Shown here: in pieces, positions 11,889 through 23,771 of the stretch
Layout of the letters: the number at the start of each line of letters is the position of its first letter
How positions within the stretch are numbered: position 1 is the stretch's first letter
Assembly: GCA_930367205.1 (NCBI GenBank)
Contig: OV884011.1
Span: 139,745,937-139,809,936 of the forward strand
Length of the DNA stretch: 64,000 nt
From: Acanthosoma haemorrhoidale
Lineage: Eukaryota; Arthropoda; Insecta; Hemiptera; Acanthosomatidae
Direction: 5' to 3'
Translations under genes and position numbers: made by a program
The notes under the pieces: model-generated
Told to the model about the DNA's origin: nothing
What the model saw: only the letters and a program-made list of their open reading frames with translations
Databases searched by the model: none

Positions 11889-13322
11889 GTATATGATTCC
11901 GGATTAGTTGCTCCGTATCGCATCGAGGGCACACCATCTCATGCACATTCAACGTTTTTGCATTTCGGCTCTCACGGTTCCATTGTCAAACTCCCGTCCT
12001 CCGTCCAACGAGGTCCTCGTAGAATTGAAACCATGTGTTCAGGGCTTGTATTATGGCATCTGATGACCACGCGTAGTCACTTTGCTAAATGGGTCGATGA
12101 TAGTGACTCACTTAAAACCCCGTCAATGGTGTTTCTGCCATGGGTGATTCTTCCTGGTGTCCCTGCAGGGGATGTCTATCATATTTTGTCTTCCTGCAAA
12201 CTTCGTATGCTCCGAACACCTCCTGAATAGTCCTCTGCATTCCCCACCAGAAATAGCGCCTTCGTAGTGCTTGTGCCGTCTCCTGCCCACCGCGGTGGTT
12301 GGCTTTTCCTTGGTAATACGCCAGCGTTACCTCGCGTTGCTGCTCCTCGCCACGCAGGGTCTGGCCCACGGAAAGACACCGAATGAACGAGCGATCCACC
12401 CCCAACAGCTCTTTCTGCCACCACTTTTTATTTTTTTCCCACACGGTCGTGTTGCCCACGAACAAATGGTGCGTTTGCCAGGTTTTTACAGGTACTTCAG
12501 AGCCTGACAAATTTTATCTCCCCGAACTCCTGGTGGTGACCAAATCGTCGCTGATTTATCTACCGTACGTACTATGTAGTATTTTTATAGTACCTGATGT
12601 TTGTGTTTTCCAAATGATCTGCCTCCGCTTATCATTGATGATTACATCCGTCGTCTCCATATCCCGCGGTCTCTCCCCTATAGACTCGTTTGATGGTGGG
12701 TCCGCACTCCTGTCACTATCTTCCCGCGTGCTGCTCCTGCCCACTTCTCCAGGTGACCATTCCATAATAAATTGCCTCATACCGCTAGATGCTTCCCCTT
12801 CCTCTATGGCGTTCACCATAATAGCGCGGTACAGCCAATCTGCCTCGACGTTGTCTTTCCCTGGTTTATATACAATATCCAGATTGTATTGCACTAGGTA
12901 CTCCTTCCACCTCGTTACCCTTGAGGACAATTCTTTAAGTTTTCCAGCCCATTGAAGAGGTCGGTGGTCCATATCCCTCGATACTTTCTGCTAAATACAT
13001 ACGGACGGAAGTGCCCAATAGCCCATACTATCCCGAGGAGTTCTCGTTCCTCAGCGCTGTACCGTGACTCCGTTTCCGTCAGGCGTCTGCTCGCGTAAGC
13101 CACCGGTCATTCCCCGTACCCTGTCCTGTGACAATACTGCCCCCAAGGTGTGACAATACTGCTGCTTCTCGAAGTTGGAAAAGCCATATCGCCACCTCCT
13201 ACCAACGTACCAAGCATTTGCGGATATTCTGCTCTATCAGCGGCGTGATCATTATCCGTGCTCCTTTCCGTAGTAAGTTGTTAATGGGTACCATATATTC
13301 AGCCATGTCCGGCACGAAACGG
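11889..13322 (-). mobile_element. Gypsy-3 pol fragment (RT end, RNase H, integrase)
   Basis: On the minus strand the order is: end of RT (about 13320-13110); RNase H (about 13103-12800; ASRRLTETESRYSAEERELL and DHRPLQWAGKLKELSSRVTR); integrase H2C2 zinc-binding domain (about 12420-12200; HRGGQETAQALRRRYFWWGM then CRKTKYDRH); and integrase core (about 12115-11900). Premature stops and frame shifts are present. The left end abuts the J2 LINE at 11888 and the right end stops at the (AT)n tract, so both borders are secondary. No LTR is visible. Confidence 0.85.
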
Positions 13323-13327
13323 CGGTA

Positions 13328-13329
<2 letters not shown>

Positions 13330-13413
<84 letters not shown>
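13330..13413. repeat. (AT)n microsatellite
   Basis: An uninterrupted TA dinucleotide run of about 84 bp, followed by shorter TATATA blocks to about 13457. It sits at the broken end of the Gypsy-3 RT. Confidence 0.97.
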
Positions 13414-13417
<4 letters not shown>

Positions 13418-13457
13418 GGCATATATATATATTGTAATATATAAGTTATATATATAT

Positions 13458-14057
13458 TAAAGTATTTGACAAGTTGTCTCGCGATACAATATTAAATTAA
13501 AAAAAATCAATAAAAGAAATAAATACAATATAAAAAAATAAATAAGGTTGTAAGAAAACAAATGAATGCTTTTAAACTGTATTTTTTCAAGAGGTTGTTG
13601 TTTTTAAGTATTTTCGCGGTTAGCAGCCAAGATTTAAATTTCACTCTCCATCTTTCTTGTTTAAGGCAAACTTAATCAGGCTTGTTTAAGCCAAAGTTTA
13701 AACTTACAGTATCGTGAGGTAAAATTATTAAAAACGATAAAATATACGTTTATCATTTTACTTGCTTGCATAAATTTCACCAGTACATTGTAAACTATCT
13801 GGCGCACCTCACTTTCGTGATTCCTAGTCATAGTATCGTGACATAGTATCCTGTCAATATTTATTTAGCGAAAATAAGAATGTATATGTCCAGGGTGTAA
13901 CTCAAGAAGATTACGTGAGTCATTTAGGATTTTATGTTTGCTATAATTGATTTTCAGTGACTGACATGGTCTTAGAAATTATATAACAATGACGAGTAAT
14001 CTTTTTAGAATAATTAAATAAATTAAAAATGTTAAAAATAACACATAACCATTGGTG
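13458..14057. other. AT-rich non-coding DNA
   Basis: Nothing recognisable is seen between the microsatellite and the J1 LINE fragment. Confidence 0.5.
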
Positions 14058-14857
14058 CAACCTATTCCATTCCTCTACCTGTATCCGTATTAGTACGGTA
14101 TTTAGGCTTCCATCTAGACAAACGGCTGACCAGGAAGCCACATACGAGGTTAAAAGACAAGAACTAAACAGACGCTTTAGGCAACTGTACAGACTACTTC
14201 AAAGGACATCTCATCTCTCAATAGAAAATAAATTACTAATTTACAAAGTTATACTTAAGCCAATATGGAGATACGGAATAGAGCTATGCGGGACAGCCCA
14301 AAAGTCGAACATGAAGCGCATCCAATCCTTTCAATCAAATGTCCTGAACACTAGTAAATGCACGATTACGTTCACGAAGTGACTAAATACACGATAGTAA
14401 ATAAACGGTCTGAATAAGCCTTACATTCTCGAACTCATCCCTTCCAAGTTCATGAAATTCCATAGTAATCTACCCAACCACCCTTATCCCCTAGCACAGT
14501 CATTGCACTGCACCACGCATCCCTATAATCCTCCTCCTCGGAGACTGAAACGGCAGTGGCCTCGTGACCTGCTGTAAATGAGTAACAGTAGGAGTCCTGG
14601 CAATGGCCAGTTTCTCGAATGATGTCCTGAGTGTATGTGGCTCTCGCGCTATTCGTCAGCCTCCACTGGGTCGTATCCGGTGTCGCGTTTGACGGAGGGG
14701 AGTGGGGGTCTTCCCAAGACTCCGCTTCATCTTTTGCATGCGAGGGATGTGATAACCATATGGATTTGGGAGTTCTTGGGATGTTCGTAAATACTGTATG
14801 AATGAGGCAGATAAGGCCTAATAAGGCAGATTGTAATTTTAGCACAATAAAGAAGTT
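14058..14857 (+). mobile_element. J1 LINE, 3' fragment (ORF2 C-terminus and 3' UTR)
   Basis: It aligns by eye to about 52126-52935 of the full-length LINE. Shared tracts include the ORF2 peptide LNRRFRQLYRLLQRTSHLSI and the 3' UTR ending GGCAGATTGTAATTTTAGCACAATAAAG. It is 5'-truncated near the end of the RT domain. It carries stops and a scrambled segment at about 14355-14400. Confidence 0.85.
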
Positions 14858-17800
14858 TCAATTTCAAATATATATGTTTTGGATATAGTTTGTATACAAA
14901 CAAGTAAGTTGTATAGATGAATTGCAAAATATATTTGGAGGAAGACTAGTGAAGGCTATTATAATCCTGATGTAATTGAACAATGTAACGAGATGAAATA
15001 AACCATGATGTTATAAATAAATTTGTTTCTCTTCTATACAGAGAGTAGATATAGAAAGACTCCGGTCGCCATATCTCTTATTGAAGCCATTACAAAAGTG
15101 TACCCCATCAATTACCAGTAAAGCTATCTTCTTCCCCAGTGGCTATTCCTTTCACCCTGTGTGCCTTCGGCTTACCAGTGTAGGTCCACCAATAACTTTT
15201 TTTTATATCTCCTCGGGCATGTCCTTTCATGGCTTCCATTTTCTATGGGAAAGGATAAGACGAGGGCTTACTTGTCAACATTTCCACTATACTCTGATGG
15301 TATAAAAATCAATGCTATCAATAAATAGTTTGACCACATCGACTAGAAACTGGTAGCTAGCCTTCTAATCGAACAATCAACTGAGTGCAGAGTTGCGTTT
15401 GTTTTTGGAATAGTATTTGAGCGAACGGGCAAAACTGTGTGCTCATCTGTTGACCAAATATTTGCACTTCGCGAAAATTTCCCCGATCTCTACTTGTCGT
15501 GGTTGGACAACAAACAGTTAAGGCTTTATAAGACCCTATCGCCGAAAACTAAGTGCAATTCTCCATAACATGCCATTTTCTCTTCAATAAGAACTGTAAT
15601 AGATCACGATATACCCGCTCAAAAACCAAAAGTAATTAATTTTACTCATACTCATTGTCCATATCCTTCACTTCGTTAAGAAACGAACATGGAAAATGTT
15701 TACCATAATTTGAAGAATAAGTAAATTATGAGGTTTTTCAATTTTAAAATAGGTTCTAGCAAAATAAACGCCGGCCTCATTGCAAATAAATGCCAGGCTG
15801 TTAAATAAATTGACGGTAAATGTTATCGAGTAGACAAAGGGCCCGTGAAATACAAGCGCTGATGAGCGACAGATCAGGAAATCATTTGTATGGGCCACTC
15901 GATCTCCCAGCATTTCTTTCTTTTCACGTTGAATTTGTTCCAGTCCACAGCGTTTAATTAATGCTATTAATTCCAATTGCCTTTCGTAACTGACTCCTAA
16001 ACCTTAGAAGCAAACTAAGCAACTTGGAATAACCTCAAATTAGGACTTCATTATTTTTGTAGACCATGATTAGAATAAATTTAAAATATTAGGTAAACTA
16101 GAAGGCCATTATTTTAATAAATTTAAATGCCAGACAAATTAAAGAAATTCTACTACTTGAAGCCAATTTGATCTTAATTTAATATAGTAATTCATAATAA
16201 CGAAATTTAGCCGATTTTTTATCACTAAATGAATGCCGCGTTTGACATCTCAATTAAAAAAATAAATTTCAACTTTTATGTTAGAAAAAATTTGCATTAA
16301 AATAGTAATGGGTAACTAGGATGAAAGGAATTGGTATACCGTGAAACTGTGACCATTTGTGAAATCACATTCCAGTCTCTCATACTAAAAGTGGGATAGG
16401 CCTCAAGTTCATCCGCGGAATTCTCTTTTCCTCGGTGAAGGGAAGGTAGAAACGGCGGAGTCACGTTTAAATGCCATGGGGTGTATGTAAGTCTTTGAAA
16501 GTACTTTATTTACAGATGGATATTGTATTGGTGATGTATAAAATTGACATATGTATCACATAGACATATTCATGTATATGTCAATATACACATACGGTCG
16601 TCCTTTATAAATAAAAATCCTAAAACGTGATTCAAGCAGAACCCTCATGGAATGTGACAGGGTCACCCTCCAGTTCATCAGGCCCTTAATCCGCACGAGA
16701 CTTGTTCGTTTCAAGAGCTTATCTAGGGGTCCTTTAGCGCGGTGCTTCATCGCCGTCCTCCCGTCCTTACTGATGGCTTCCACGTGTATGTAAGGGTGTT
16801 TAGGTGGCCCTCGGGGTAACAGCTTAGAGGCATTCCCTTCCTGAAGCTGTCCTGCAGGGTATTAGATCAAGGTGGAGATCACTTCGTAAATCCCTCCGTA
16901 GCTTTTCGCTTATTCGGAGTCTTTACAGTTTTTCTTGTATTACCTTACTTAGTTTTATTTGTTTATCAAACTCATCTTTCGACTGCAAGAGCCCAAGGGG
17001 TGAGGCTTTACATCAAGGGGTGAGGTATAGATCAATCGTGTTTGCTCTGTCCGAATATTGGTTAGATCCACGATTGTAATACATGATAAATTGTATAAAC
17101 TATCTGAAATTTTAAATTTATGTTCACTTTAATAGAGTTTTTTTTTGTTTTTGTTTTCTTACCCATAAATAAATGCATATTTTAGTTCTAAGTATTAATT
17201 GTATTTTAGTTATACATTAGAAGCACTCTGGTGTCTGGAAACTGTATGTAGCTCATGTTTCTTGGCTAAGATATAATAACCGAGGTCGTTAGTATTACTC
17301 ATTTTCTAAGATTTATCAAATCACAGCTCAGAAGCTATTTAACATTAATTTCTGATTGTCCCCATGAGTATGACTCAGTAGAGTAATTTGCAACAGATAA
17401 ATTCAAAGGAATCTCAAGTTCCAGTAGCTAACGGTAGAAATCGCATATTCAAGATTTTTCGAGCCAATTTAAACAGGGTTTAATAATTTAGATGTATTTT
17501 TAAGCAGATAAAGTTCACTAGAACATCAAGGTGACTGGGAAAATATCATATTTTCACTAAAAATAGTTTGTACTAGGAATGAACAAAAAATGACTACGTG
17601 TATTCCCTCTTAATATATAATATAAGTAATAGCTGAATGTAACATATTATGGTCAAGGCCTTTTATAAATATTCAAATTATGTTAATGTGCAAAAATAAA
17701 ATTTATTGTTTAATATATATACAACATACTTTTAATGAAAATATTAATTATTATGACAATAAATAAAGAAGTGCTATTAACATTAAATAAAAAAGAACAA

Positions 17801-18391
17801 GACTGTCAACATATGCTTCTATTCTAAATATGGTGGAGTTGTTCCACGGTCTGATTGAACCTCTATACGTGGTTGATAAGTTACAATAATAATGTTCAAT
17901 TGCTGACAAGTGATGAGATGGAGGTGAGAATAGGGATGCCAAAAGTTCACAGCCACAACACTCACGATTCTGATGACACTTAACTTAATTTACTTAACTT
18001 AAATACATAACTTAAACACATTAAGCACGTTACTATAATATTTTGCATTGCTCGTTTCCTTGACAGTTCTTAAATTTTAAAATTGCATAAAAACAATTGA
18101 ATGTATCCTTCTAAAAACTATTTTATTTCAACCAAAATACTACTGTGGAAATCACAATAAAACTGACAATATTAATAATAACTGCTTAAAGAATTTTCAA
18201 AACTTTAAAAATACATACTAAGAAATATTTAAATAGCTGAGCTTATGCTACTACGAAAAACCGAAATCAAATATTTTATACAGTATCTACACTTATAAAA
18301 TATATAAAAATCATACAGCATTTAGATACAATCATCTAATATAAAAACTAACGAATTCCTTGAAAAAGTGGCCATAACTTTTAACAGGTGC
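14858..18391. other. Mostly AT-rich non-coding DNA
   Basis: No element borders are recognised. A small spliceable-looking minus-strand frame lies around 15100-15260, and a longer open minus-strand frame at 16556-16862 is listed separately. Confidence 0.4.
16556..16862 (-). CDS. Unrecognised open reading frame, possibly an exon
   Basis: The minus-strand frame is open from about 16862 to 16556. It has higher GC than its neighbours and a basic, charged composition (KDGRTAMKHRAKGPLDKLLK). I do not recognise the protein. It could be a fragment of a mobile element or an exon. Around 16862 there is an in-frame stop rather than an obvious splice acceptor, which weighs against a normal gene. Confidence 0.2.
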
Positions 18392-18544
18392 TGTGACATA
18401 TCTGATATGAAGATTTGGGGGGCCAGCGGAGGTTATGAGGTAGCAGGCAGGTAGCATTGAGAATCTGTTGTAAACAGGGCGTGAATAAAGAGCTGTTCTT
18501 TATCATTAAATTATTCGATTATTTCAGTTACACTATATACAGCA
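18392..18544 (+). repeat. 5' LTR of short Gypsy derivative (Gypsy-4)
   Basis: It starts TGTGACATATC and ends ACAGCA, and matches the 3' LTR at 19780-19927 across its length (shared GTTGTAAACAGG and GAATAAA blocks). The 5 bp before it, GGTGC, nearly repeat after the 3' LTR (GATGC). Confidence 0.85.
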
Positions 18545-19779
18545 ACTAGCTGTTAATACAAAGTAGTGTATCAGTTGAAAATAGTTATGAGTGAGAACGG
18601 CTATTCCTTGAGTGTGCGGACTTAAAAAACAAGACTTTCAGTTTTAGAACTGAGAGAATTAAATTTAGAGTTCGAAGAAAGCGATTCTTTGGATAATTTA
18701 CGAAACATTTTGGTTCAAAAAGTGAGAGAAGGGAAGTGAGACAAAATAAGATTAGCCAACAAGTCACCCTAGTTAAACCAATCTGACGTCTAAAGAAATC
18801 TTATCTTTAACGTCTGACCACCTAAATCCAAAACCATCGGAACTATTGAACATAAATTAAAGAATACATCTCAATCAGTGTCCGAAACAATAAACGAAAA
18901 AAGAGAATCTATGCACTGTAACATTCCCGATGTCGAAGTGTCTGAAAGAGATCAGCTTATAACTGTCATACAATATCACGAGACACGAGTTGAGTTGTTT
19001 AGAAAAGGAAATTTATCATTTGCTGATGCTTTGAAAATTTCAGAGGCCAGGGAACTGGTAGTACTAAGCACTAATCATTAGAAACAAGGACTCGCAGGTA
19101 TTAAAAGATAAAATTTTTATGAGTACGCTGTTGACAATTATCATCTGGGTTACAGGAGGATAGAGCATTCAACTACCGGTAGGATACTACCGGTTTATCT
19201 CATGTTTAATAGAGAAATCAAAAACATAATTTGATCTCCTGTAACCAAATGTGACTAATAAAGTGGAACTCAAGCAGTGTCAGCAGTTCCTATTAAGAAA
19301 CCAATGATCCCGTAGCATCGACTTTCAGATTAATGATTAAGTAATAGTAAACTATTTCAGAGTAAATGATGTAAATAAAAGAGCTAGAGGAAGGATAAAA
19401 AGAAACAATTGTCACCTGTTACGTTTTTGATTGAGACAGATCATGCAAACGCCATATGGTCAGATTTGACAAAAAGGAGAGATGAAAAGATGAAGTTGAA
19501 GGGTTAGTCAAGAGGAGGATAGCGAGGGAGTTTCAGAGAGAGGAATGAAATAGGAAATAGAGTACTCCGGTTAGTCAAGAGGAGGGCAATAACGAGGGAG
19601 CTGCAGAAAGAAGATTGAAGTTAGTACAGGAGAAGAAGGCGAAGAGAAACTGTCATGGGTATAGGTGCTTTTGAGCGCAAGAGACTTGTTCTTTTATAGC
19701 TCCTATTTTTATAAGTTTTTGTGTAATATTTTGTTAGTTGAGTTGGTTAAACCATTATGTTATTAGAAAGAGGGGGGAT

Positions 19780-19927
19780 TGTGATATCATTGAAGATTTA
19801 GGCGTATAAAGTATCACGCAGAATGTAATGTAAATCAGTTGTAAACAGGCCATGAATAAATAGTTATTGTTTATCTATTTTATCTATTATTAATGGTTCA
19901 ATTACTTTAGCTACACTAAACACAGCA
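19780..19927 (+). repeat. 3' LTR of Gypsy-4
   Basis: It begins TGTGATATC directly after the polypurine tract and ends CACAGCA. It contains GAATAAA, which may serve as its polyadenylation signal. Confidence 0.85.
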
Positions 19928-20060
19928 GATGCCTATTCATTCTATTTTAATTAATATTAAACAGTTTCAGTTATAATGGGCTATAAATATGAAAAATAAA
20001 TATTAATTAAGAAATAAATAAATATTAAAAAATTTATTTTAAAAAAAATTACACAGAAAT

Positions 20061-20300
20061 TTCTATTTTTATTTCTTGTGTAACTGATCTATAAAAAATT
20101 TTTATAGATCATCGGTTTTTTTATTTTAATTTAAAAAATGGTTTTGACTGTCAAGAAAGCATCACGTGTGGTTGCTTTGGTGGAAGGCGGTCGAAGCCAA
20201 AGCTATGCAGTCTGACCTGAAATTGCTGTTCGGAGAGAAATTTCATGTTTCCGTGAGACCTTAAACAGTATCAGTAGCAGTTAAAAACCGATTCCGAAAT
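20061..20300 (+). mobile_element. Tc1-like transposon, 5' fragment
   Basis: It aligns with 46495-46690: the same leader (GTGTAACTGATCT, then an A/T run) and the same transposase N-terminus after the ATG at 20139 (MVLTVKKASRVVALVEGGRS). It loses the frame and the similarity at about 20270-20300, so only the start of the transposase remains. Confidence 0.7.
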
Positions 20301-21469
20301 GGTGAATTTGTATGGTAGCTTTTCCTATATAATATTAACCAGTAAATCCTGTTTTGTTTCGTTGTTGTATAGTGGTCTTAAGCCTTTTCATTGTAAAGCA
20401 AGTGCTATCGATTTCCATTTAAGAGAAAGATTCATTTCTCGTGATGAAAGTTCATCTTCCCGAGATACTTTTCATCATTAGCATTAATTTCGTCCCATAA
20501 TGTAGTCATTAAAGTCCTACCTTCCTAATTACGTAGCTCAGAGCTGATTTGATAAGTTGTTAAATTCTACCAACCATTCCATAATAAGTTGGGAAGGAGC
20601 CACTTCACCAAACTTAGCGATGAAGTAGCTCGGGCACGAAGCCCCTAATAATCCTGTCTGCAAGTTAGCTGCCAACGATAAGAGCGTAGATTGCAGATCG
20701 GAGCCTGCTCGCCTCTTTAAGTGATAATCAGTCTTGCCATCCTGCCAATCTGTCATTCCTACGCTAATTCAGTATCTTTAAAGATGGCCTTTCAATCATT
20801 CCTGCTTCATTACTCATGATACTTGACGTATTTCTTCTTATGAACCTATCACATGTTTTCAGATTAACCACCCTATCCAATTCTCAAAGTTTATATATGG
20901 AGATATGATACCATTTAACATGCAAGCAGATTACTGCAAAATCCATCGTTGAGTAAAGAATTTAGAATACAACAGAAAATAATTGTCATTCTGGGACCAT
21001 GTTCTCTGTGAATAATAATCTCTGTGCAAATAAATAAATTCAGTTTTGATGACTAAAAAACAAATAACAAACAAAGAATAAAATAAATGAATTGAATAAA
21101 TATTTACAAGAATTTCAGTGCAATGTACACATAATAACATTGAAATTTGAAATTGCAATGATGATGTAAAATTGAAATGAAATAGTAAATAAATTATTCT
21201 CGAGTTCACAAGCGCACGTTAGAAAGTGGAGCTTGTAAGTAAAAAATAAACATTAGGAGAGTTTAGTAAGTAATTAAGGATGAAGGATAGTGGGCATTAA
21301 AAGCAAAAAAAGGGACGTTGAATTTGTACTTTAGGAGATTGTATGTATAGAGAGGGTTATAAGAAGCTACAGCTCAAAAACAGTTCGCGCATACGCTAGA
21401 TTGAAGTTCATTTCGCTCCTACATTAATTAATTGCATAAATTAATTAGTCCACTATCACGCGATACGTC
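20301..21469. other. Non-coding DNA
   Basis: AT-rich with no recognised gene. A 72-codon minus-strand frame at 20538-20756 matches nothing I know. Confidence 0.4.
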
Positions 21470-22691
21470 TCCTTCCTCGCATGGGGAAGAAGATTCTCGA
21501 AAAGAAAATACTGAACTACCTTAAGGAGTTCTGTGCGGAAAATTCTATAATTCCGTACGACCAGAAACGTTTTCAGGATCATCTGAGTACAGAACATCCG
21601 CTTGTGAAGGTACAAACGGAAGCCACCTTCGGTATCAACAGGGACACAGCGACTGCTATGATCTTGTTCGAATGCACGCAGGCTTTCGACTCAGTGTCCC
21701 ACGGGATGCAGTGCCGACAGCTTATCGACGGGGAACACCCAGAGCAGAATTACACCATGTTGCTTTCCTTCTTGAAGGACATAACGGTAAGGGTACGGGA
21801 TGGCGATTCCTCTCTGACTTCTGAGTTCCTCAAGGACCGGTTTTGTCTCCGGTGCTTTTTAGCATGTGCACATCTGAAATTGTTGGGACAAACTATAAAA
21901 AAGCTATGGTAATCGCTTTCACCGATGACATTGCGGTTAACAGTAGCAGCATGAGTGCACAAAGAGCTCTTACACAGGCCGAGTTAGTTTGTAAGGTAAC
22001 CAGTGACAGACTGAATAGGTTATACATCGGTGTGAACGCCGGGAATACCAACTGCGTAATCTTTTTTCTCAAAAAGGGAAAAAAAGCCTGGCCAAAATTC
22101 TATACTATAGGAGGCCAAGAGAGCTCACCAGCTTTCTCAATGTACTATCTGGGTATAAAAATGGATAGGCATCTCCATTTATCTATTCATTTACGAACAA
22201 AATAGAAAAAGTACGAAAAAGGTCTGATCTTGATCTTGCTAACTTCACCCAACTAGTCACTGCATCTCAAACTAATGATATAAAAATGTGTCCGGCCTCC
22301 TGCTGTACGGTGTCCCACTATATTCTCACTTGACTGACTATACAGCTAAAAGACTCCAACAATACCAGAATGGGATCATGCGAAAAGTGTTCCGACATAC
22401 CTCTCTCGAGAGGTTAAAGAACACCTACCTGCACCCGTTGCTTGGTGTGCCATCGGTGGGTGAGTTCATCCACGGGAGAAACATCAAGTTTTTTGACTCA
22501 TTGCAGCACCTCAAAAACCCAATGTTTAACACTGTGACCCTACCACCCTTCCCGCAACGATCGCAGCAGACTGTCGGGGAAAATTAGGTTAAGGTTTAGT
22601 TTAATTTTTAGATGTAAGTTAGTTTTAACTTTATGATAAATATGGTGAGCTCCATTCTTTTTAATATAGTTCAGTCCATTAATGTATAATG

Positions 22692-23738
22692 ATTTCGTGG
22701 TCGGAGTTCCCCAAGGGTCAGTGCTGGGACCCCTACTCTTCAACATATACACCGCGGATATAGTAGGAGCTTCATACTCCAATTGTGAGGTAGCGGCATA
22801 TGCGGACGACATAGGGGTCTACAGCACCAGCCTCAACCCCCCTCTAAAGGCTGCCGAGGGCGCTAGCCAATTAATCGCCGACAGGCTGCGAGCTGTCCAC
22901 ATTCAAGTGAACCCAGCCAAGACTCAGGGGATAATCTTCTCTTTCCAGCATGGGAAAAAGAAGCGTCCACCCAGCTTTACCATAGACGGGACTCAATGTA
23001 AATTAGCCAACAGCATCTGCTACCTTGGCATCAACCTAGGCAGGCACATGACGTTCGGCACACACATGCAAAAGAAATTAAAACGAGTCCGCAGAACTTA
23101 CTACTCTCTCTAGCATCTCATCACCAGCCAGGCCATATCCCTTCGACTGAAACTCCTCATATACAAGAGCGTCCAGAGGCCAGCTCTACTGTTTGGGACA
23201 CCACTCTTTAGATTCCTACATGCCAGCACCATAACTCGCCTCCAGAGCCTTCAGAACTACATCCTGCGAACGGCACTGTAGCATACCCCTTTTCGTGAAA
23301 TGAAGGCTTCCGACATGCACGAAAAGTTCGAGCTCCCCACCATCACCGAAGCCATCAGACGACGTCACATCATGTTCTTCGACTCAATGCAGCACAGTCT
23401 AAACCCTCTCTTCCGAGACATGACACCACCACCACTACTGGCACGATGGCAACTCACAAGATCGAGTAAAGCAGAAGAAATGGTTGACATCACGGCGCTT
23501 GGCCCACCAACAACAAGCCTAGAGAAGACTCTAGGCCTAGCCACAATTGGACTCTCACCACTGTACCGTAACAATCAACCTCCACCGAGGATTCCCACAC
23601 TCCTTACTCCTCTCACACGACCTTCAAGCAGGTCCTCCTAGTACAAGGATCCGATCACCCTAAATATTTTATATTTCTCCCTCATCCTAAAATTCTAACT
23701 AGAGAGCTTAGAAAAAAAAAAAAAAAAAAAAAAAAAAA
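22692..23738 (+). mobile_element. J2 LINE copy B inserted into copy A, with poly(A) tail
   Basis: A 5'-truncated LINE begins inside the RT (VGVPQGSVLGPLLFNIYTAD, catalytic YADD near 22800; then SICYLGINLGRHM). It continues through the C-terminal domain to about 23641 and ends in a 27-A tail (23712-23738). AATGTATAATG is repeated exactly at 22681-22691 and 23737-23747, an 11-bp target duplication inside the copy A 3' UTR. An early stop lies at 23111-23113 and another at about 23281, so it is not functional. Confidence 0.9.
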
Positions 23739-23771
23739 TGTATAATGTACATTATTATACTTTTGTACAAT

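Larger units (their letters stand above)
18392..19927 (+). mobile_element. Gypsy-4, non-autonomous LTR element (gag + integrase tail only)
   Basis: The element is 1.54 kb with two about 150-bp LTRs, a 4/5 matching target duplication and a textbook polypurine tract (AGAAAGAGGGGGGAT, 19765-19779). The interior carries a gag-like N-terminal part near 18620-18745 (LSVLELRELNLEFEESDSLD), a gag-like C-terminal frame to 19081 (ETRVELFRKGNLSFADALKI), and then integrase C-terminal sequence near 19140-19240 (YHLGYRRIEHSTTGRI). Protease, RT and RNase H are missing. The LTRs are well preserved while the interior is degraded, so it probably moved using proteins supplied by a full-length relative. Confidence 0.8.

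Noticed and set aside
13128..13460. 110-codon frame with a YI repeat tail
   Set aside because: The tail is the (AT)n microsatellite and the head is antisense to the Gypsy-3 RT.
20538..20756. 72-codon minus-strand frame
   Set aside because: Weak resemblance to retroelement gag only, with no motif; not enough to annotate.
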